A DNA stretch of 64,000 nucleotides from contig SKCR01023729.1 of the NCBI GenBank assembly GCA_019454045.1, forward strand, positions 124,001 through 188,000, written 5' to 3'. How positions within the stretch are numbered: the first letter of the stretch is position 1; each line of letters begins with the position of its first letter. Source of the stretch: Zanthoxylum bungeanum (lineage: Eukaryota; Streptophyta; Magnoliopsida; Sapindales; Rutaceae). Below are positions 11,700 through 23,685 of this stretch, in pieces. Made by a program: the position numbers and the translations under genes. Under the pieces are notes generated by a model, which saw nothing but the letters and a program-made list of their open reading frames with translations, searched no databases and was not told the DNA's origin.

Positions 11700-14180
11700 G
11701 TAGGCACTGCATTTTTGCATATTAGTCCCTATGATGAGTCTCATTTGGAGGCACTACCTTTTAAGTCACGGGAGTCACGAGAAAGGGACGTCGAAAGGGG
11801 AAATTCAGAATAAACAAGGTTCACTGTTTTCATTCGTGCTGCGTTCGTTAATTCGTTCGAACTCCAAACAGATTTCGGGCGTTCGTGCCGCGTTCTAGGA
11901 GGCGTTCGAATGATGTCAGTAATTCTGGTTTTGCTGCTAGCCTCACATTAAGCCCAATTCGCCCTAGCCTTGGCCCACACGCCCAAGCCCATAAAACACA
12001 TCCCAATTTAAATAAATAAATATTAACTAAGTAAGATAATAATTAAATTAATTAAATAATTAAATAAAACATTTACCAAACATAAAATAAACAATTACCA
12101 ACTTAAACTAAAATCATGCCTAATTAAAATCAATCCCAACCAATCAAAGCCATTCAAATATTTGACTTCCTAATCTAATAAGACATCTACCAATTTAAAT
12201 TAGTTGACTTCCTAATTCAATAAGATATCCACCAATTTAGATTAGTTGACTTCCTAATTTAAAATATTTTGTCCCCCCTCAATCTTGTATATACCATTCC
12301 TATCACTCATAAGTTGGAAACTAGATCTCTTCCTTGTGAGAGAAAAGCAGCCCATAGCTCTCTTCTATATAAACATGCACTAACCTAGCCACCTCATCTC
12401 TCGACTCTCTCAAATACACGCCCAAGACATCAAGACACTCTCCATATCACACGTAAACTACAAAACACAAACAACACACACAACAACCCTTCCCTCACCA
12501 AATTAACGAGAACAACACACAGCAGCCCCTAACCCTTGAAATCAGTCCCTGACAGCACCGAAACTACCCCTGAAATCAGTCCTAAACAGCAGCCCAATAC
12601 CTCCCCAAACATACCAAAACCGTAGCCTAAAAACACCAAAAGAGCACCCAAAACAGTCCACCAAGAACATCAAAACAGTCCACCAAGAACATCAAAATAG
12701 TCCACAAACAGTAAGCAAAAAATACAGAGGAAACAGCAGCAAAACAGTAGCAACGATAATGAATCGGAGTCAAAAGCAGCAGCAAAAGATGGAGAACGAC
12801 GACCCAAAACAGTAAGATAACGAACGAGAGCAGTGAACCAGTGAACCGGAAGAGTTGCGGAGCATCCACCTTTCCGACGACCGTACACCGTACGACCGAG
12901 AGACGACATAAAAGGTTAGACCTGAGGGCACCTTATATTTATTTGTATTTTACTTATTCTAATATATTTCTATTCGCATGAGAGTCGTTTTGTTGAGGCA
13001 TGATGTGAATTCCGGATGAACAGAATGCGTGTTCTCTTTTATGGTATATCGGATGGAAACCCAGACGTAAATTCTGTAGCCGAATCCAAATGGACGGTAG
13101 TGCGGTCTGTACTCGGGACACAACTCCACGTACCACTTGAGGGATGCATGTATTCCGTTTCATCCAAACTTGTATTTTAGCATGATGTAGTTAGCATGTT
13201 ATTCATTTATTTAGCATGATTTAACCCTTAGTATGTTAATCTTTATGCATGATTTAAATATCCATGTAATTAGATATGTCGTTATTGTGATTCTGTTTGA
13301 ATACGGTATCTAAAACCATATGAATGTATGCAATCTGCCAGTTCCTGTTCGAACGCGTCATCAAATGCAACTCGAACGCGAACCTTCTGTTTACCGTTCG
13401 AACGCGTTATCAAACGCTACTCGAACGCACATGCATTTTGTATCATCGGGTCTGGTCCCGTTCGCACACGTTATCGAACGCTACTCGAACGCGAACCTTC
13501 TATTTACCGTTGGAATGCGTTATCAAACGCTACTCGAACGCGCATGTGTTTTGTATCATCAGGTCTGGTCCCGTTCGCAGGCGTCATCAAACGCTACACG
13601 AACGCGAACCTTCTGTTTACCGTTCGAACGTGTTTATGAACGCTACACGAATGCGCACACACTGAACTGAGTCTGTCTTATCATATTCATGCATAATTGC
13701 CTCTTGGTTGATCTCCCTTGCATTATGTAGCCAATCATATTATTTATATTCCTGCATTTATCCATTCGATGCATTCATGAGATAGTACTCAAACATGATT
13801 ATGTTGTTCTTAGTTTTCCATATCATATGATTGAAATATGTTCATGAGATTGCCATGTGATGTTGCATGTTGTGATGAACTTGTTGATGTATGTATGTGA
13901 ATTTAGAAGCATGATACTATTGGAAATAAGTGTTACTTAAACTTGATTAAATTATTACATAAATCCTTTCATTACAAGTGACATAAGTAAGGGACCATTC
14001 CGAGCCCAATTGTTTGAGGTCTTCCCTTGCGAGGGGTGAGTGTGGCCTTAAATCTTTGTCCCGGTTCACACCGGGTTGCGACTGCATTATTCTTTGGTTT
14101 AGTCCCCCATGGCTACTCCGTACTCCAAACTAGGCCGCGAGCCTAGAGCATGCGTCGCCCAGGTTTCCTGTGTTCCCACA
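11700..14180 (+). mobile_element. solo LTR S1 with target-site duplication CTTAC
   Basis: Starts TGTAGGCACTGCATTTTTG and ends GTTCCCACA; the flanks are CTTAC (11695-11699) and CTTAC (14181-14185), a perfect 5-bp duplication. Length is 2481 bp with no PBS, PPT or coding region, so this is a solo LTR. It shares both ends and an inner block (CATAAATCCTTTCATTACAA near 13962) with S2 at 20337. A TATA-like TATATAAAC near 12366 suggests plus orientation. It holds a hairpin-rich tandem repeat at 13352-13655. The insertion splits the P2 internal region. Confidence 0.85.
13352..13655. repeat. alternating 48/65-bp tandem repeat in S1, open in three frames
   Basis: The core GCGTTATCAAACGC and variants recur at about 13356, 13404, 13469, 13518, 13581 and 13630, so spacings alternate between 48-49 and 63-65 bp and give three dimers of about 113 bp. 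The core is itself an inverted repeat (GCGTT, ATCA, AACGC) and sits among CGTTCGAACG palindromes. All three plus-strand frames are open for over 300 bp, which follows from a repeat free of stops whose period is not a multiple of three. I do not regard it as coding. Confidence 0.8.
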
Positions 14181-16870
14181 CTTACACGGAGAAAATAAGA
14201 CTTAAGTAAACGTTTTACTTTACTAACATTTCATTATTACTTTAATAATGAAAATGTAGTTATGACATATAACACTGAAAAGAAATTTGTACGCTCATAT
14301 TGACTCTACTATCAAATATGTATTCTCTATGCTTTGATAAAATCAGACAATCTGACTGTATCAAAATTAGAGAACACAGATTTTCCGAAAGCTCACATGA
14401 GTCTACAATAGGCTCTATAAGCCAGTATATCAAACTATTATCTCAGCAAAATACAAACTCTAGGGTCATTCTAGAATGAACTCTTCAAACAAAGAAATCA
14501 CGACAGATCCATTATTTGAAGAAATAACTCAAGAAAGCCACTTTGCATTCTTTAACCAAAATACATAGTTTAATATCAATATTAACCAACAGATCCTTAA
14601 TTGTTCAATCAGTGCGACTAGAGACAAGTTTTCTCAGAATCTACAATAGATCACTGAGTATACATTTTCTCGCAATCATACTATAAAGGTCAAACCTATA
14701 TCAAGCTCACTTTGCTTTTGCTGCGCAAACAATTTGCACATTTTATGAACTATTCATAACGAAAGCCTAATCAAGTTCAAAACTTGATCGTAGTAAGCCA
14801 TGAACAATCTTAGATCTATGGTTTAATGGTAATTTATCGATATCAAATATCGCTCTTACTATAAGTTATAGGATAATTTTCTTCGATAAGAAAACAACGG
14901 AATCATTAAGTATCAAGTACTTTGTAAATGATTCTTGCATCCTATTGGACTTATATGGAAGTTGACTAAGTGACATTTCATCTAATTAATTATGTAGTTC
15001 CATCGCAGTTTATCACTCTCACATTTGACTTCAATAAGTCAAGTATTTTCTACAATCGTCAACATCTGATGTTACACACCAAGTAATAAAACAATTTTAT
15101 TACTCAGGATCGTAGAAAATATATTCTATCAAATAGAATATAAAATTCTATTAAATAGAATAAATGATAAACCTTACTTGTAACTCCGAGGTGCAAGTAC
15201 TTTCGATCATATAAAAATTATACAAAAGAAAGTTTCAAATCTCAAACTTTTCAAGATTCGATTTTTCTACCATAAATATCATATATGTAATTGTAGAAAC
15301 AAATGGAACCTAAATTAAGTAGATGAATTAATGTTACTGGACCATAAGCCCAAGAGTATTGAAAACTAATTCGGTAACATTCAATATCAACGAATCAAAT
15401 CATATAAGATTCAATTACTCCCACTGACCAATTCCATCAAGATGGAATCGTGGAAGTTTAATATTGAGTAAGAATCACATTCATTAAATAACCTTAGAAC
15501 TAATTGCCTTAAATTCATGTGCTTGATCATATCAAACATCTTCGAACAATTCAAAGACTCACGATGAATTTTATATTATATAGTTTTCAATACTTCAAAT
15601 AGAATATCTTTGAACCATTCAAAATATTATATTCGTGTTTCATCAGAAACATATTGAAATTTCTCAAACCATTGAAGAGGTTCAATATATATTCTTTTAG
15701 AAACACGCAACTAAGTCATGAAAATTCATTAACTAAGTCACGAAGTAAAGAAAATTATCTAAGGTAATTTCTAATTCATTAAACTACATACATCCAATGT
15801 ATTAGTTTAATAAATATGTGGTCCAATGACAATCATCGGTTAAATGAGATTTAATCACATCCTGAATACAATATTCATTAAATAGGTAAGGATATATGGT
15901 GTGAACTCGTATCAAACCATCATTTACCATACGGAATAGGCATCTAATGCTTTTATGATAAAATCACATAAAGCACAGTTCTAAGTTATTTATTTAACCG
16001 AACATTTTCTTATGTTTATCTTTTCATTAATGACACTACTAGTCATATTAAAATATGTAACAACTGTTTATAAAGAACAAGTAACTATCCAATAGTCGCA
16101 AGTTCTAATATCAAATATCAAAACAGTTATTAAACATTATTTTAAATAACTAGATGAGAGATCTGGTATCTAATAGTTATAGTTGTCGTATTATGAGAAT
16201 CAATATTCTCTATACACAACTATATGTATCTCCTTTCTCTAGATTTATAATTTGCGTTCAATTATTCACAGCAATTACAAATGATTGATCAGCAAACTGT
16301 GTCAGACACATGATTTCTAAAAGTCACTAAAGCCAAGAAACGTCATCATAAGATAAACAAATATTAATGGGGTTTTCTTAATGCCAGTCAAGAATCTCGA
16401 GACATGAACTAATTCAAGTCAATTCTCACTGCATAAGAAACTATTCTCTCTAGACAATTATATCCTAAACCAGATATTCATTTAGATTACCTATTGTGAC
16501 TTAGTAACTAAGTCACTAACCATCTTGATTTTTCAATTCCCGATGGTTTTAAACTAATCTACTAATATCTTAGTCTACTGTCTTTCTAGAACCTATTCTA
16601 GAATTACGCAACCATACGTAAAGTCAAAAAACATATTCAAGTAATATGTTATGTAGTGGATCAGAAGAATAATTCTATAAACAATATAGAATAAAAGGAA
16701 AATGAAGCAGAATTTTCCATAAAATTACGCACTGCCTTAGTTATGGATTTTTAACCTAGCAGTGTTTCCCACTACTTTTCGTAATACCGTAATCCCCAAC
16801 GGAGAACGAGAATTCAATAATTAAATCGAATTTCATAGTGAGAGTAGGATCCCCTGAATATATTTCGACT

Positions 16871-17164
16871 CACAGTTTTGGCACGGTCTCGCCTACGTAT
16901 ATTCATTAGGTAGATAACTCATTGTCAATCACTCACCAGGGACTCTTGATTTTGGTCATGACCGTTTCTCGTTATGATAGCTTTGGCACGTTCACAAGGT
17001 GGCGTATCAAGGCTTCATTTGTCAATGACAAACTCAAGCTACCGATGTAGTCCTGACAGCTTTGGCACGTTCATGATTTCCACTTTCACTTGCATTTGTC
17101 TAGTAACAATATACAACTGGCATGGATAAAATCTCATAACCTACACCCTCACAGCTTTGGCACG
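16871..17164 (-). repeat. four-copy leader motif of family P
   Basis: CACAGTTTTGGCACG (16871), ATAGCTTTGGCACG (16977), GACAGCTTTGGCACG (17055) and ACAGCTTTGGCACG (17151) lie 78 to 106 bp apart, 365-660 nt downstream of the primer site in element sense. In sense orientation the core is CGTGCCAAAGCTGT. Equivalent motif sets occur in the leaders of Q and R. Confidence 0.75.
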
Positions 17165-17516
17165 ATCTTGAATGTACTTATAGAAAGATACTCATAAACT
17201 GTACTGACAAGACGGACCAAGAAACATGTATCCAATACACGTCACTTTACAACCTTATTTCTAAGCACAAATTTTCCTCAAGAAGTAATACTCTACATTA
17301 AATGCAGAATTATAATCTAAATCATTTTCTAAACAATTCAATTCTACCTATAGAAAACATAACTTAATTTAACGATTAAATTTCCATTACATTTTTGTTA
17401 GCGTAAAACCGAAAAGTCAAAATACATATATAGATTATATGCATGTGTGAACATTAAAATTGGATTAAATATCAAATATCAAGCATGAATAATGTAATGG
17501 ATGAAGCATCAGACCT

Positions 17517-17528
17517 GCTCTAATACCA
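17517..17528 (-). other. primer-binding site of P2
   Basis: GCTCTAATACCA is the reverse complement of TGGTATTAGAGC, one base off the initiator-Met tRNA primer site. It is separated from the LTR by TTTT. It fixes the 17533 LTR as a minus-strand 5' LTR. Confidence 0.85.
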
Positions 17529-17532
17529 TTTT

Positions 17533-19991
17533 TGTTGGGGTTTCGGGCGATAGGCGCAACAGAAGTGCGGTTCGGGCGAAATCGTAATTTAAAACTTTTT
17601 CAAATTACTGAATAAATTATTCAATCTATTTATTCGATATCAAATAGCGACATAAATATAAAGGAAACATCGCGAAACGTTTATGAAAAATATTTTTCCG
17701 CAAAATGACGTAAAATACGTTTTTTACCGAACCGAAATCCCAACACTTATGGGGACTGCCCAGGTCAGCCCCAATAGTGTTAGGGCAGTTCATGGGCTGC
17801 CCGAGCAGTGAAAAATTCACTGTTTGGATAGCCGTCACCCATTTGGCTCAAAAGTCACCCGGTAACGCCATTTTTTGCTTATTTCAACTTCGAAACTCTT
17901 TCCGGAAAATGTTCCAACTCCCAAAACACATTAATACATTCCCAATAAATCATTTTCATCACCAAAACAGAATAAACTCCAGGTTTGATCCAGAATAGAA
18001 AAATGTCAAATCTCAAGCTTTAAATCCAAATTTTCAAGATTAAATCAATTAATCAAAACTCCAACTCAAGTCACCACATATGAATCACCCAAGAAAAATT
18101 ATAGGCATTAAAAGAGTGGTCATAACACTCTAGAATGACAACATGTCATCAAATGAACAAATTGGATTAATATTAGCATAATATCATCCAAAAACTACTT
18201 AACAAATGCCAACACTTCCAAATCCATCCATCACAACCAAAAGCCCTAACTTTTACAAGTAATGAAACCCTAGAACCATTCTAAGAAATCAAGAAACAAA
18301 AAACAAAATTTTCAAGCTTAGGGTTAAAGAAGATTACCTTTACTCTCTCGTTTCCTAAAACTTTTTCTTGATTTTCCTTTGCTTTTCTTCATGGTTTCTT
18401 TAAACAAATTATAAGGCTTTTTGCTTGTGAGGGTTTCAGCCATGGAAGCAAGTTGGAAAGAAAAGATAACATTTTATCTTTTAATTTCCTCTTGACTGAC
18501 TCTAGGGGTATTTTGGGATTTTTTAAAAATTTAATCAAATTAAATAATATTAAACTTTATGTTATCCAATAAAAATTGCACACATAAAGTATAATTAAAT
18601 TATTCCATGTGAACCAATAATAATTGGCCAAATTTCATAACATTTATGAAAAAAATTTATTAATTAATTATTTAAATATTTAACAATTAAATATCCAAAT
18701 AATCAATTAATATAATTATTATTATATATGTATTTTTATTTACAATAAATAACAAATACATATATTTATGGCATGTGTCAAAATCTCATTTGACGAATAA
18801 TTAATTTCTATCTAATCGTATTATGTATCAAATACAAATACACAATAATTACGATTGGCCAAAATCCTCTAATGTATGTGTTATCGTTTAACCTATTAAA
18901 CAATTTGAATTAACTCATTTAATCCGATGAAGTATTATGAATAATCTGTATTATTCATATCGCGTTGCCCAAGTGCTCAACGAGTACACTTCATATTGTG
19001 GGACTCTCTAAGTTTAGGTTTATTCGTCACGAAATCCAATTTCTTGTCTATAATCCACCCATTCATGGATTATGACGACCACAGATAATCTCACTAAACT
19101 ATGCAAGACAAGGTCATTACATACGTATAATCCCTCCATCACAGGCTATCCATATTATACATGGGGTATAGATAAAAATGTCAAACCCGTTCGGTATAAT
19201 ATGGTCGACTTTCAATTTACGATCTCTAAATAAAACTCAAAACTGATTTCCGAAGTTATACCATGGCCATGGATTTACTAGGTCGTAAACACGTGCATGA
19301 TGCCTATGCCCTGTACACAAGATTGACGGATCCTCTCTTGATAGGCACTAGATATCATGAGCATCAGTCCATACCCAATGAACAAGCGGAGGTCTGAACT
19401 TGAATATATCATTGACGTGACTGCCATCAAAGTGTGGAGGATAACTCATATATCCCACTGTGGTATCACAAGTCGAAAGACCATTATGCTCGCTCAACTC
19501 GAGAAGATTCCTATTGACGTTGGTGTACCATCTATTAGGAAATCTTCAATGAGTCATTCAGATTTTATCAAATAAACACCTACATGTCTATACAAGTCTC
19601 CAGAGACTCATGGTTCATTGGGATAAACCATCGGACCAAGTCACGATATACGACATATACTGGTCTCAGCGGATTTTACTAACCGACTCATGTTAGCAAA
19701 TCTTGACAAGGAACTTTATTTAAGGATATAAATCTTATTGTACGCTTCCCAATGTCAATTACAAACTACGTTGTAACTGCGCACTAAATTGTAAATCCTA
19801 GGGTCTTTGTCTAATATACACGTATCACTAAACAGAATTTAGTTTCAATCTAATCGTAATTGAATATCCAATCGTAATTAGATCGAATATGTTTATAAAA
19901 GACAGGGGTGCTACCATTAAATTAGTAATATTATAGAAAATAGAATTGTTCGTATTTATGAATCAGACATAAATACGATCCAAAATTGCAT
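17533..19991 (-). mobile_element. 5' LTR of family-P element P2, distal end lost
   Basis: Begins TGTTGGGGTTTCGGGCG, aligns with P1 (5474-7982) to about ATACGATCCAAAATTGCATT, and then lacks the last dozen or so bases (CCAATCCTAACA in P1). There it is fused to the middle of an Athila reverse transcriptase. The loss of the terminus and of any target duplication points to a deletion junction rather than an insertion boundary. Confidence 0.8.
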
Positions 19992-20336
19992 TCTGTGTTT
20001 GGAGATTCATTCGATCAATGCTTGTAAAATTTGGGAAAACTATTTCAAAGATATGAATACACTAATATGATACTAAACTGGGAGAAATGCCACTTAATGG
20101 GGCAGGAAGGCATTGTCATGGGACATCGGATCTCACGTAAGGGAATTGAGGTAGATAAAGCAAAGATCGAGACAATAAAGAAACTACCTCCACCGTCATC
20201 CATCAAAGGGGTTCGAAGCTTTTTTGGGCATGTAGGATTTTGCAGAAGATTTATCAAAGATTTCTCCGAGATTGCCAAACCATTATGCAATCTACTGGAG
20301 AAGGATGTACCCTTCCACTTCACCAAAGAATGCCAC
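19992..20336 (+). pseudogene. Athila-like gypsy reverse transcriptase fragment
   Basis: Reads SVFGDSFDQCL, a stop, and NLGKLFQRYEYTNMILNWEK, then GIVMGHRISRKGIEVDKAKI and SFFGHVGFCRRFIKDFSEIA: the palm end and thumb of a Ty3/gypsy RT of the Athila type. The N-terminal RT, including the YxDD region, is absent because the fragment begins at the P2 junction. It is open from 20031 to the S2 insertion site; the frame continues as RNase H at 22039 once the solo LTR and one GCCAC copy are ignored. The antisense ORF 20045-20326 is a shadow. Confidence 0.85.
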
Positions 20337-22033
20337 TGTAGGCACTACATTTTTGTATAAAGCCCAATGATGAGTCTCGTATGGAGGCACTACCTGAAAA
20401 ATTATGAAAGTCGCGGGAAACGAATGCCGGAAGGAAAAATCTCCAAAATTAGTACCTTACTGGATTCAGACTCTCTAACCCGCATCGGATTCGCTCAGCC
20501 ACTGTTTTAAACCTTAGCCTCAGCCCAAAACCCATGCAACCCATCCACACGACCCATTACCCTGCAAGCCCATGCAAGCCACATGCCCAAATCCACCATG
20601 CACGCCCAAGCCTTCCCAAATAAAAAAATCACATGCAAAATACATGTCAAAATCCCTCAAATCACCTTCCAATTTAAAGAGATTATGAAATCACATCCTC
20701 ACCAAATTCATGAGATTCTATCCAAAATAAAAAATCCCCAAATCAACATGATTTATTTCCTTGCTTGGGAGATCCCCTGTCACTATAAATTGGAGACCAA
20801 ATCACCAAGAGAAAACCTAGAGGCTACACACGGCAAGATAAAAAAAAATAAAGCTCTCTCTATCTCTTTCACACACACTCACGGCAGTTCATGAAAACAA
20901 ACCTAAGGCCTCTTTACATCTTTCTCTCCTCACGACATACTCATCAACCAACGTGAAACCAGATCCCTAAAGCCCTTAAACCGTGAGAAAATAAAGCCAA
21001 AAGAAACAAAGCTCTGACCTTCACGTAACAAACCAACAAAAAGACAACCCTCACCGTCAAACACAAGACAAAATAAAACAGCAAATTGACCCTCAACCAA
21101 TGTGAAACCAGAACCACTAAGCAGCCCAAACTGGTAAATCAATAAAAGACACACTCACTGAACACACACACAAACTGCCATCAGCCTAGACTACTCACAA
21201 ACAACAAATAACCGACACAAAGCCATAAACTAAGCATCCTCCACCGATCAAACAAATTACAAAACAACAAAGCAGCCCTTGACAGAAACAAACAACAACA
21301 AATAACCCTTAATCCAGCAGCGTAATCACCGAAAATCAGCCCCCAAAATAGTCCCAAAAATATTCCCTAAAACTGCAAAAATAGTGAACCAAAAAACAGT
21401 AAAAATAACAGCCCTTATCACAAAAAAAATTAGCAAAAATAGCAGCCCAAAAAAGTGAAATAGCGAGCAGAAATAGCGAGCAGAAACAGTGAACCAGCAA
21501 ACCAGAAAAAAAGCAAGCTTTAATCCTTCCGGCGACGGCCTAACACGCTTCCAAGAAAGCAACTTAAAAGGTATGACATGAGGTTGTGTGCTCATAAGAT
21601 TGTGTGCTGACTTTTATTATTAATGCCTTTATAGTTGTTATTAGTTACATTATTGCACTTTATTGTTTAATACGTTCATGAATTATGTATTTTGCCTTCA
21701 TTTCTTTCATTTACGATTATAGGTGTGCAAACTTGCATGTTGCTTAAATTACCTGGTACGTGTTGCCATGATTTGGTTGTACTATTGCATAAATCCTTTC
21801 ATTACAAGTGGCATAAGTAAGGGACCATTCTGAACCCAACAGTTTGAGGTCTTCCCTTGTAAGGGGTGAGTGCGGCCTTAAATCATTTCCCAATTCACAC
21901 TGGGTGGAGACTTCTTTATTCTCCGATTTAGTCCCCTGTGGGCTACTCCGTACTCTCTATGGGCTACGAGCCCAACACTGTCGTGGTCATCGAGCATCAT
22001 AAGCATAGCGGTAAACCCCGCTTCACTCCTACA
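20337..22033 (+). mobile_element. solo LTR S2 with target-site duplication GCCAC
   Basis: TGTAGGCACTACATTTTTG at the left, TTCACTCCTACA at the right, flanked by GCCAC at 20332-20336 and 22034-22038. It is 1697 bp, non-coding, and of the same family as S1 (shared start and shared block near 21785-21880). A TATA-like CTATAAATTGG near 20782 suggests plus orientation. The insertion lies inside a gypsy RT/RNase H coding sequence whose halves join in frame on its two sides, which confirms the boundaries. Confidence 0.9.
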
Positions 22034-22038
22034 GCCAC

Positions 22039-23685
22039 CATGCTTATGAGATCTTGAAACAGAAGCTGGTCTCTACTCCCATCATAGCGCTAGATTGGGT
22101 GCTCCCATTTAATGTAATGTACGATGCGAGTGATTTTATAGTGGGTGCGATTTTGGGACAGCGTAAGGCGAACATTTTTCACACCATTTATTACACCAAC
22201 AAGACATTGAGCGAGGCATAACTCAACTATACAACAACTGAAAAGTAATTGCTGGCAGTGGTATTTGTTTTTGATAAGTTCTGCTCTTATTTGCTGGGTC
22301 CCAAGGTGGTGGTCTACACAGATCATTTAGCAATCAAATACATGATAGCAAAGAAAGATGCCAAGCCCAGATTGATCCATTGGGTGCTTTTACTGTAAGA
22401 ATTTGATGTGGAAATCTGAGATAGGAAGGGGACCGAAAATCAAGTGGCAGATCACTTGTCGAGGCTAGAAAATAGAGATACACTAGCAATGAGCTAACAA
22501 TAATTGAAACATTTCCAGATGAACAGCTATTCGCCATCAAGCATCAAGAAATCTCATGGTATGCAGACTGTGAATTACATAGTATAGGGAAAATGGCCAC
22601 TGGAATGGACATATCAGCAAAGGAATAAATTTTTCAATGAAGTCAATCACTGCATCTGGGACGAACCATACCTATTCAAGCGATGTGTTGATCAGTTATT
22701 ATGACATTGTGTACCACAAATAGGGATTATTAGCGTCATCTATCACTTTCATTCCTCTACATATGGCGGACATTTCAGCGGAGACAAGACCGCAGCTGAA
22801 GTGCTGCAATCAGGTTTGTTCTTGCCCACCCTATTTAAAGATGCTCACGTATTTGTTCTTCAATTTGACAGGTGCTAGAGGATGAGAAATATCTGGAGAA
22901 TGAATGAAGGACCTCTCCAAAGCATCCTCGAAGTTGAAATATTCGATATATGGGGAATTGACTTCATGGGACCATTAGTTCCATCATATGGAAACCTGTA
23001 CATTCTGGTTGCAGTAGACTACGTCTCCCAATGGGTGGAAGCAACAACACTACCATCAAATGACCCCAAAGTGGTATTATAATTCCTCAAGAGAATATTT
23101 TCACTCGCTTTGGAACACCTCAAGCAATCATCAACGATGGTGGCACATATTTCTGCAACAAGTACTTTGATGCACTCCTAGCCAAATATGGAGTTAGTCA
23201 CAAAGTTGCTACTGTTTACTATCTGCAGTCAAGTGGTCAGGTCAGGTCAAAATCTCTAATAGAGAAATCAAAAGAATCTTGGAGCAAATTATGGGTTCAA
23301 TAAGGAAGGACTGGTCCAAAAAATTAGATGACATATTATGGGCCTACCGGACAGCTTACAAGACGCCCATTAGAATGTCCCCATATCGACTACTATACGG
23401 AAAAACATGCCATCTACCTGTGGAACTGGAGAATAAAGAATATTGGGCATTGAAAAAGTTGAATTTTGATCTTCAGACAGCAGGAAAGAAGCGACTCTTC
23501 TAACTGAATGAATTATAAGAATTTCATCTCCATGCGTATGAAAATGCCAAAATGTACAAGGAAAATACCAAGAAGTGACATGATCAGAAAATAGTACGCA
23601 GACAACTAGAACTAGGGCAGTAGATGTTATTATACAACTCAAGGTTAAAACTTTTCCCTGGCAAGCTGAAATCACGGTGGTCAAT
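22039..23685 (+). pseudogene. Athila-like gypsy RNase H and integrase relic
   Basis: In order: end of RT connection (EILKQKLVSTPI), RNase H ([51 protein letters not shown]), then integrase core (IWGIDFMGP with the first Asp; INDGGTYFCNKYFDALLAKY with the second; a [11 protein letters not shown] segment where the usual catalytic Glu appears as Lys), then the NAKMYKEN-like and SRLKLFPGK C-terminal motifs. Several stops and shifts interrupt it. It is cut at KSRW by the LTR at 23686, a few residues before where the 3382-3715 fragment continues. Confidence 0.85.

Larger units (their letters stand above)
10916..17516 (-). mobile_element. non-coding internal region of family-P element P2 (interrupted by S1)
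   Basis: About 4.1 kb of AT-rich sequence (10916-11699 and 14186-17516) upstream, on the plus strand, of the P2 primer site. I find no gag, protease, integrase or RT motif in any frame; the longest open frame is about 60 aa. CTCCCACTG occurs at about 11180 and 15418. The lack of coding sequence plus a PBS and a 2.4-kb LTR suggests a large non-autonomous (LARD-like) element, but a very decayed pol cannot be excluded by eye. The part next to the PBS carries four copies of a leader motif. Confidence 0.5.

Noticed and set aside
13320..13670. Three overlapping plus-strand ORFs of 103-116 aa
   Set aside because: All three frames are open because a stop-free tandem repeat with a period that is not a multiple of three runs through the region; no domain and no plausible start context.
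5474..19991. P1 and P2 as the two LTRs of one 14.5-kb element
   Set aside because: P1 has a primer-site relic rather than a polypurine tract on its inner or outer side, the sequence at 7983 is not pyrimidine-rich, the two LTRs are clearly diverged and no matching target duplication exists.
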